Positions 13,599 to 18,955 of a DNA stretch of 18,955 nucleotides are shown here, piece by piece. Made by a program: the position numbers and the translations under genes. Positions within the stretch are counted from its first letter, which is position 1; every line of letters begins with the position of its first letter. Source of the DNA: an uncultured Mollicutes bacterium (lineage in GTDB: Bacteria > Bacillota_I > Bacilli_A > RFN20 > CAG-449); the NCBI GenBank assembly GCA_900551385.1, contig URVS01000006.1, positions 1 to 18,955 of the forward strand, in the 5' to 3' direction. The notes under the pieces were generated by a model. The model did not search any database and was not told where the DNA came from. It worked only from the letters and a program-made list of their open reading frames with translations.

Positions 13599-14564
13599 TT
13601 ATGAAATCATTTTTTTTAATATTTTTAATGCATTACTACTAGCCCCAATTCTTAAATTATCAGCAGTACAATATAACCACATTGATTTATTATTAATTCC
13701 TTTTCTTATCCTTCCTACACTTACTTTATCAGTATTATAAACATCAATAGTGTTAGCTATATTATTTAAATAAATATAATCATATTTTTTTAATTCATCA
13801 ATAATAACATCTATTTCAATTTCTTGATCAAATTCTAAATAAATAGAGACTGCATGACCATAAAATATAGGCACTCTAACACAGGTAGAAGAAATATCAA
13901 CATCATTTAAATGTAATATCTTTTTTGTTTCATTAATCATTTTTATTTCTTCTTCAGTATAATTATTTTCTTTAATATCACCAATTAAAGGAATACAAGT
14001 TGAAGAAATATCTAATGGATAAAATTCATTATTATAACCTTCTAAAGTACTTTGTAAATCAAAAATACCTTTCATACCACTTCCAGACACTGATTGATAC
14101 GTATTATAAATAATTTTCTTTAATTTATAAATTTTATTAATAATATTTAAAACTAATAAGCACTGAATAGTAGAGCAATTTGGATTAGCAATTATTTTTC
14201 TTTTAGTTAAGAAAATATCATTATAATTAATTTCTGGAATAACTAACGCTATATCATCATGCATTCTAAAAAAAGAAGAATTATCTATACAAATAACTCC
14301 TTTAGATTCTGCAATTAAACAATATTTACCACTTATATCTTTATTAGTAGCAAATAAAGCATAATCAATATTATCAAAGCTACTATTAGATAATTCTTCT
14401 ACAATATAGTTTTTATTTTTAAATTTAATTATTTTTCCTTTTGATTTACTAGAAGCATATAATTTTAATTCATTAATAGGGATATTATATTCTTCTAATA
14501 ATTTAATAAACATTGAACCAACTAATCCTGTTGCACCTATTATAGCAATATTATATTTTTTCAT
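13599..14564 (-). CDS. asd: aspartate-semialdehyde dehydrogenase
   Basis: Asd reduces aspartyl phosphate to aspartate semialdehyde with NADPH, feeding lysine/diaminopimelate, threonine and methionine synthesis. The protein (321 residues) has the N-terminal NADP motif G-A-T-G-L-V-G-S (about 11-18), the active-site cysteine in N-P-N-C-S-T (about 130-135), S-V-S-G-S-G (about 160), and V-R-V-P-I-F-Y-G-H-A with the catalytic histidine (about 245-254). I use ATG 14564, which has GAGG 9 nt upstream; a TTG three codons earlier is inside the spacer. The start codon lies in a 9-bp inverted repeat with the ribosome binding site in its loop. Only 47 nt separate it from the copA/copZ end, so it may be read with the copper operon. 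Confidence 0.93.
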   Translation of the reverse strand: MKKYNIAIIGATGLVGSMFIKLLEEYNIPINELKLYASSKSKGKIIKFKNKNYIVEELSNSSFDNIDYALFATNKDISGKYCLIAESKGVICIDNSSFFRMHDDIALVIPEINYNDIFLTKRKIIANPNCSTIQCLLVLNIINKIYKLKKIIYNTYQSVSGSGMKGIFDLQSTLEGYNNEFYPLDISSTCIPLIGDIKENNYTEEEIKMINETKKILHLNDVDISSTCVRVPIFYGHAVSIYLEFDQEIEIDVIIDELKKYDYIYLNNIANTIDVYNTDKVSVGRIRKGINNKSMWLYCTADNLRIGASSNALKILKKMIS

Positions 14565-14590
14565 AAATTTCAACCTCTATAAAATTTATG
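14562..14590 (-). promoter_or_regulatory. start-codon hairpin of asd
   Basis: In the mRNA CAUAAAUUU (14582-14590) and AAAUUUAUG (14562-14570) are perfect 9-bp complements. The 11-nt loop UAUAGAGGUUG carries the ribosome binding site, and the AUG is the last three bases of the 3' arm. The stem is mostly A-U, so it would be weak and could melt with temperature. Confidence 0.45.
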
Positions 14591-14611
14591 AAAGATAAAT
14601 TAATATTAAAA

Positions 14612-14818
14612 CTATTTTTTACAATAATAACCTTCTTTATTAACTGCTTCAATTAAAGTATCAACATCTACATAATCATTACATTCAATAGTAGCGTTCT
14701 TTTTTTCTAAAGAAACTTCTACTTTAGTAACTCCACCTACACTTTTTAAAGCATCTTCAACATGTTTTTTACAATGATTACACATCATTCCTTCAACATT
14801 TAAAACAATATTTTTCAT
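14612..14818 (-). CDS. copZ: CopZ-like copper chaperone read from inside copA
   Basis: The last 68 residues of the copA frame form an HMA domain, MKNIVLNVEGMMCNHCKKHV and on, with the metal-binding C-N-H-C (residues 13-16) and the expected beta-alpha-beta-beta-alpha-beta length. An AAGGAG lies 9 nt before the ATG at 14816-14818, within the copA frame, so a free chaperone can be translated independently. Free CopZ carries Cu(I) to the CopA exporter and to CsoR in other bacteria. As copA is broken upstream, this internal start could be the only way this part is still made. The reading frame is shared with copA, without overlap shift. Confidence 0.75.
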   Translation of the reverse strand: MKNIVLNVEGMMCNHCKKHVEDALKSVGGVTKVEVSLEKKNATIECNDYVDVDTLIEAVNKEGYYCKK

Positions 14819-15817
14819 TTTCTTATTCTCCTTTTTACCTATTTTTAATAAATTAATTGTTAAAGCATTAACTACTACAAATACACTAGATATACTCATC
14901 ATTAATGAACTTATCATTGGATTAAGTTTTACATGTAGCCATGGTTCAAGCAAACCAGTCGCTAAAATAATACCTATACAATTATAAAAGAAAGCCCAAA
15001 ACAAATTAACTTTAATTGTTAAAAAAACTCTTTTACTTAATAAAATAATATTTTTAACATCTTCTAAATCATTTCTTAATAAAACGATATCACTTGATTC
15101 TTTAGCAATATCACTACCTCCTCCAATAGAAATACCTAAATCAGCACTAGTTAAAGCTAAAGCATCATTTACTCCATCACCTACCATACTTACTAAATGA
15201 TGAGAATCTTTTTTTAAAGACTTAATAACATTTTGTTTATCTTCCGGAAATACTTCAGCATATACTTTATCTATACCAACTTGTTTAGCAACAAGAGAAG
15301 CAATATTTTTATTATCACCTGTTAACATAATTGTCTCTATTCCTAATTTTTTTAATTCTTGAATAGCTTCTTTAGAACTAGATTTTAACATATCACTAAC
15401 TGCAATAATACCTAATATTTTCTTACTAGAAGCAAAAATCAATGGCGTTTTACATTCAAATGATAATTTATCATATAATTGAATTAATTCTTCATTATCA
15501 AGTTTTAATTCTTTAATTAATTTTAAATTACCAGCATAATAATATTCTTCATTTATCATACCTTTTAAACCTTTACCTTCTAAAGAAGTAAAATTACTAA
15601 CATTTAATAACTTAACATTTTTACTTTCACAATAAGAAGTAATCGCGTTAGATAAAGGATGTTCAGAATAATATTCTAATGAATAAGCAATATCTAATAA
15701 ATTATCATCTTGAGAAACAACATCTGTTACTTTTGGTTTACCTTCAGTTAAAGTACCAGTTTTATCTAAAACAATAGTTTTAATATATTGAGCTTTTTCT
15801 AATATTTCAGCATTTTT
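14612..15817 (-). pseudogene. copA: copA, C-terminal fragment (phosphorylation and ATP-binding domains)
   Basis: This is the second part of a copper-exporting P1B-type ATPase, in a different frame from the first part. The frame picks up with K-N-A-E-I-L-E-K-A-Q and has no own start. It contains the phosphorylated D-K-T-G-T motif (about 15750), the H-P motif in S-E-H-P-L-S-N-A-I, G-K-G, T-G-D, and V-G-D-G-V-N-D-A-L-A. Two last membrane helices follow, then the C-terminal HMA domain. All motifs are intact, so only the junction is damaged. Relative to the family about 10 residues (G-K-G-A-E-N-G-I-L-I-like) are missing at the join, that is about 29 nt lost, which shifts the frame. Confidence 0.85.
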
Positions 15818-17012
15818 AAGTTCCTACCATAATTGCAACTGGAGTAGCTAAACCAAGAGCACATGGGCACGCTACAACCAAAACAGAAATAGCGTAATTA
15901 AATGAAGATTCAAAATTTTTAGAAATAATTAAATGAACAATTAAAGTTAATATACTTATACCCATTACAACAGGAACAAATATTCCTGATACTTTATCAA
16001 CCAATTTAGAAATAGGAGCTTTAGAATCACTAGCTTCTTTTACTAAACGAATAATATTAGCAATAGAAGTATCTTCACCAACTTTTTCTGCTTCTATTTT
16101 AATATAACCAGAAGAAATAATTGTTGAAGAAAAAACTCTATCATTAACATTTTTAACTACAGGCAAACTTTCTCCAGTAATATTACTTTGATCAATAGAT
16201 GCTGTACCATAAATTATTTTTCCATCAACAGGAACTTGTTCACCTTTTTTTATAATTAATATATCACCTTTTTTTACTTCTTCTAGTGGTACCACTTTTT
16301 CTTCATTATCAATAAATAAAGTAGCTTTTTTAGGCGCTAAATCCATTAATTTAGTAATTGCTAAAGTTGTTCTTTTTTTAGATTTATTCTCTAAATATTT
16401 ACCAAAACTTACTAAAGTTAAAATCATTGCAGCTGATTCAAAATATAAACTTTCATGATAAGTCATTACTAATTCATGATTATTATTAGCTAAGCCAATT
16501 CCAATCATAATAATAGCAAAAATACCATAAACCAAACTAGCAGTAGCCCCTATAGCAATTAATGAATCCATATTAGGACTTAATTTAAATAATCTTTTAA
16601 AACCAGTAACAAAAAAATGATGATATATAACCACAATCGGTAAAGTTAAAATTAATTGAGCTAGGCTAAAATATAAAGCATTTTCATGTCCAGATAAAAA
16701 TGGTGGTAAAGGTAAGCCAACCATATGTCCCATTGAAACATACATTAATAAAATTAAAAAGACAAATGCAATAATTAAATTTCTTAACGAATGGTCTTTT
16801 TTTTCTTTAGTCTTATTTAAAAATGCTTTATAACCAGCATTATCTACTGCTTTAATAATATCATTATCACTGCATGTATAATCTACTTCCATAGAGTTAG
16901 TCAACAAAGAAACATTAACATCTTCTACACCTTTAACTTTTCTAACACTTTTATCAACATGACTAACACAGCTAGCGCATGTCATACCTTCTATATAAAA
17001 TGTTTTTTTCAT
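15816..17012 (-). pseudogene. copA: copA, N-terminal fragment (HMA and membrane domain)
   Basis: The first 398 codons of a P1B-type Cu(I)-exporting ATPase. There is an N-terminal HMA domain with C-A-S-C (residues 12-15), then about six membrane helices, the actuator T-G-E-S, and the metal-transport C-P-C motif at residues 382-384 (VACPCALGLATPVAIMVGT). The frame stops at TAA immediately after M-V-G-T, before any ATP-binding part, so the product cannot pump. The start overlaps the csoR stop (TAATG) by one base and has GAGG upstream, so translation is coupled. Regulated by CsoR from the operator before csoR. Damage is by deletion, not a homopolymer slip. Confidence 0.85.
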
Positions 17013-17302
17013 TATTTAAACCTCTTTATTAATTCAATAATATTATCAATATCACTTAAATCACCATGTTGAACATGATTTACCATACATGATTTCATAT
17101 GATTTTCTAAAATATAATCTGAAACAGATTTAATTGATTTTTCAATTGCTAATAATTGAGTTAAAACTTCATCACAATATCTATCATCATTAATCATTTT
17201 TTCAACACCATTAATTTGACCATTTATTTTATGAAGTCTAGCAATAATTTTTTTCTTTTCTTCATCAGTTCTTTGCTTAGTTTTATTACAACAATTTTCC
17301 AT
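17012..17302 (-). CDS. csoR: CsoR-family copper-sensing repressor
   Basis: A 96-residue all-helical repressor that leaves its operator when it binds Cu(I). The copper ligands of the family are present: cysteine in D-D-R-Y-C-D-E-V-L-T-Q-L and the later H and C of E-N-H-M-K-S-C-M. The helix A-R-L-H-K-I-N-G-Q-I-N-G-V is typical. I start at ATG 17302, which has AAAGGAG 6 nt upstream; a GTG 18 nt further up overlaps that ribosome binding site and is rejected. A perfect CsoR-like operator sits in its own promoter, so it represses its own operon. It overlaps copA by one base. Two extra cysteines (C4, C5) lie near the N terminus. Confidence 0.93.
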   Translation of the reverse strand: MENCCNKTKQRTDEEKKKIIARLHKINGQINGVEKMINDDRYCDEVLTQLLAIEKSIKSVSDYILENHMKSCMVNHVQHGDLSDIDNIIELIKRFK

Positions 17303-17324
17303 AACATACTCCTTTATCACTAAT

Positions 17325-17354
17325 AATATATACCCCCTATGGGTATAAAATCAA
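17325..17354 (-). promoter_or_regulatory. csoR-copA promoter
   Basis: On the minus strand TTGATT (17349-17354), an 18-nt spacer, and TATATT (17325-17330). The CsoR operator fills the spacer, which fits repression by occlusion. Confidence 0.65.
17329..17347. promoter_or_regulatory. CsoR operator
   Basis: TATACCC (17329-17335) and GGGTATA (17341-17347) are perfect 7-bp arms around CCTAT. This is the classical GC-centred, A/T-flanked CsoR palindrome, the only GC-rich patch in this AT-rich gap. Confidence 0.85.
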
Positions 17355-17360
17355 GTATAA

Positions 17361-17388
17361 AAATAGATAACCTTAACGTTACCTATTT
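17361..17388 (-). terminator. intrinsic terminator of the DUF2188-type gene
   Basis: AAATAGGTAAC (17378-17388 on the minus strand) pairs with GTTATCTATTT (17361-17371), with one G-U pair and a 6-nt loop, and a short T-run follows. It lies just after the stop at 17395 and just before the csoR promoter. Confidence 0.8.
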
Positions 17389-17394
17389 TATGAT

Positions 17395-17625
17395 TTACTT
17401 ACTTGAAGCTCTTTTTTGATTTTTTGTTTGTTTATGTTGAGTTTGAGTTTTATTTAAAACTTCAAATTCGGCACCTGCTTCCATTGCATATTTTTTACCA
17501 ACTCTCATTGCTTCAGCTTTGGTTGAAAAATGATTTGGTAAAACTTTACCACCTGGAGTTTCAATTTCCCAATTGTTTTCCTCTTTGCAAGGTCTACAAG
17601 TTACTTTCTTTTGTGTATTTTTCAT
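17395..17625 (-). CDS. DUF2188-like small protein
   Basis: A 76-residue, basic protein resembling DUF2188: W-E-I-E-T-P-G-G-K, then F-S-T-K-A-E-A-M-R-V-G-K-K-Y-A-M-E (about residues 19-52). The function of DUF2188 is unknown. Two cysteines lie near the start (C-R-P-C, residues 10-13), and the tail is rich in Gln, Lys and Thr (about 60-76). AAAGGA precedes the ATG. It has its own terminator and is not part of the copper operon. Confidence 0.7.
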   Translation of the reverse strand: MKNTQKKVTCRPCKEENNWEIETPGGKVLPNHFSTKAEAMRVGKKYAMEAGAEFEVLNKTQTQHKQTKNQKRASSK

Positions 17626-17686
17626 GATTAATCCTTTCTTGGAGATTATCTCCTAAAAATAGTATTAACCAGTTATTTTTTATTTA

Positions 17687-18955
17687 TTAATAAATCTTTG
17701 GTGTATTAGCAAAATTAGGAATTTTAGTTTCACCTACATTTTTAATAATTACAGGTCCATAAGTATCATTTTCATCATCAATAAATGTCATTGATAATTC
17801 ATTATTTTCTAAAACAAATTCTATTTTTTCTATACTAGCGTTGATATCTGCTAATTTTAAGAAAGCAGAAATAATATAACTATAACTTGTTTGATAATGG
17901 GTTTCATCAATTTTTTCTATACGATTAATCCATTCTTCAGTTAATGATGATAATGGATTAAATTCACTAATTGATTTATAAGTCAATGGATGAGTACCAA
18001 TAGTAAAATATTCTTTTTCAGTATCTTCATCATATTTATCACCATATTCATATAAATATCCATTTTCTGAATATACTATACCTTGTTTATGTAAACCAAA
18101 ATATACAGCTTCATTAGTCCAATAATCATAATCTTGTTCAGTATAAATATCACTTGTATCACTATTAGAAGTAAAGAAAACAGTAAAATTATTATTTTCT
18201 TTTAAATTATTAAGATATTGATTTAATGTTGAATTATTAGAATTAATCCAAGTAGGGACAACAATATCATTATTAAATTTATCTATTGTAGTAGTGCCTA
18301 TATTTTCAAGATAACCTTTAGATGAAGCCATATTTCCTGTTAATTCAAAATATAATTTATTATCTTTTATTTCAACAATTGCTTTATCTTGATATTTATC
18401 ATAAACGCTACCATCTAATATATAATTTAAAATTCTTAAATTATAAGCAGCAGTTGTTTGATATTTATTATTTCCTAAAGGTTCAAATGTATTAAAATCA
18501 ATTGATTTAAAACTATATAGTTTATTATATTCATCCATTGATAAAGTATTTTCAATTGATAAATTAAGATTATCATTTTTAATTACATAATTATATGCAA
18601 CTCCATTTGAAATAAAATAATTAGTTTTTACATCAAATATTTCTTCTTTTTGTAATAATCTTCCTTCATTTGTAGAATATATTGGATAATATTTTTTCTC
18701 TTCTCCAGTAACATATTCATCTTCTTTTTGGAAAGTGAAATTCTTATCTAAAGAAGAAGTCAAATTAACTAATTCAGTATTATCATAAGTTTTTAATGAA
18801 GGTTTATATCCATTATTAATATAATTATCTAAATAAGAAATATTTGTATTATTAATATCATATAAATCACCTTCTAAAAGAACTTGATTTTTTAAATTAA
18901 AAGATATATGTATTTTTTCTTCAGTTAATTTTATTTTAACATGAGATACTTTAGA
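17687..18955 (-). CDS. large acidic protein with two internal repeats (5' end outside window)
   Basis: The frame is open to the window edge, so the N terminus is missing; at least 423 codons are seen. The product is rich in Asn, Asp, Tyr and Ser, with no membrane helix in the visible part. That would fit a surface or lipoprotein, but the missing start decides this. The protein repeats itself: N-K-Y-Q-T-T-A-A-Y-N-L-R-I-L-N-Y-I-L with V-E-I-K-D-N-K-L-Y-F-E-L-T and later G-T-T-T-I-D-K-F corresponds to T-H-Y-Q-T-S-Y-S-Y-I-I-S-A-F-L with I-E-F-V-L-E-N-N-E-L-S-M-T-F and G-E-T-K-I-P-N-F. Two duplicated modules of about 130 to 150 residues are likely. Family not recognised. Confidence 0.6.
   Translation of the reverse strand, partial: SKVSHVKIKLTEEKIHISFNLKNQVLLEGDLYDINNTNISYLDNYINNGYKPSLKTYDNTELVNLTSSLDKNFTFQKEDEYVTGEEKKYYPIYSTNEGRLLQKEEIFDVKTNYFISNGVAYNYVIKNDNLNLSIENTLSMDEYNKLYSFKSIDFNTFEPLGNNKYQTTAAYNLRILNYILDGSVYDKYQDKAIVEIKDNKLYFELTGNMASSKGYLENIGTTTIDKFNNDIVVPTWINSNNSTLNQYLNNLKENNNFTVFFTSNSDTSDIYTEQDYDYWTNEAVYFGLHKQGIVYSENGYLYEYGDKYDEDTEKEYFTIGTHPLTYKSISEFNPLSSLTEEWINRIEKIDETHYQTSYSYIISAFLKLADINASIEKIEFVLENNELSMTFIDDENDTYGPVIIKNVGETKIPNFANTPKIY

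Noticed and set aside
14565..14573. TTG start of asd at 14573
   Set aside because: The GAGG would lie immediately before it with no spacer; ATG 14564 has a normal 9-nt spacer.
15800..15830. Programmed frameshift in copA as in E. coli
   Set aside because: No slippery heptamer is seen, and about 29 nt of conserved sequence are missing at the join. A deletion explains it.
17303..17320. GTG start of csoR at 17320
   Set aside because: It would place the AAAGGAG inside the gene. The ATG at 17302 has the correct spacing.
248..18955. TGA as tryptophan (Mycoplasma code)
   Set aside because: Tryptophan is encoded by TGG in rplA, nusG, the ATPase and others, and conserved genes contain no in-frame TGA. 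The one TGA in the ATPase sits at a glycine position.

Overview
The window looks like a low-GC Firmicute related to the Mollicutes (a gut RF39, Erysipelotrichales or Acholeplasma-like lineage). It is very AT-rich, and the L11 N-terminal loop is shortened in the way I associate with Mollicutes. It uses the standard code: tryptophan is TGG in the conserved genes and TGA is not read as Trp. Nearly every gene ends in TAA or TAG. These lineage statements are inference from sequence style and family knowledge, not from a search.

Region 1 (1-4440) is the ribosomal-protein and NusG cluster, mostly on the minus strand: rpmG-secE-nusG, then rplK-rplA-rplJ (rplJ is cut by the window edge). The RNA control sites are visible. 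There are two copies of an L1-type mRNA site, one before rplK and one before rplA, and an L10-leader RNA before rplJ. Two unrelated genes sit between nusG and rplK: a YihY/BrkB-type membrane protein (plus strand) and a flavin-reductase-like protein with a C-terminal PCP_red-like helical domain (minus strand).

Region 2 (4459-6376) is a divergent pair. One gene is a GntR-RCK_C regulator resembling the c-di-AMP receptor BusR. The other is a membrane protein with a large extracytoplasmic domain. A spaced 9-bp inverted repeat lies in the shared promoter region.

Region 3 (6377 to about 11190) is an accessory island in partial decay. It holds gene-poor DNA with large palindromes, a lipoprotein gene with an in-frame TAA, and an AAA/DUF4143 ATPase interrupted by one TGA at a normally conserved glycine and preceded by 23-bp tandem repeats. 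It also holds an intact two-gene operon: a RhuM-like/PLD-like fusion followed by an XRE-HTH/xenobiotic-acetyltransferase fusion. The island lies against the 3' end of a tRNA-Ala(CGC) gene.

Region 4 (11192-14570) returns to housekeeping genes: tRNA-Ala, an acyl-ACP thioesterase and a TrmH-type rRNA methyltransferase (a divergent pair that both look leaderless), a CvpA-family protein and asd.

Region 5 (14612-17350) is a copper operon, csoR-copA-copZ, with a CsoR operator in its promoter. copA is broken by a deletion of about 29 nt just after the CPC helix. The copper-chaperone domain at its C terminus keeps its own internal ribosome binding site and could still be made alone. The window ends with a DUF2188-type small protein and the 3' part of a large protein with two internal repeats, of unknown function.
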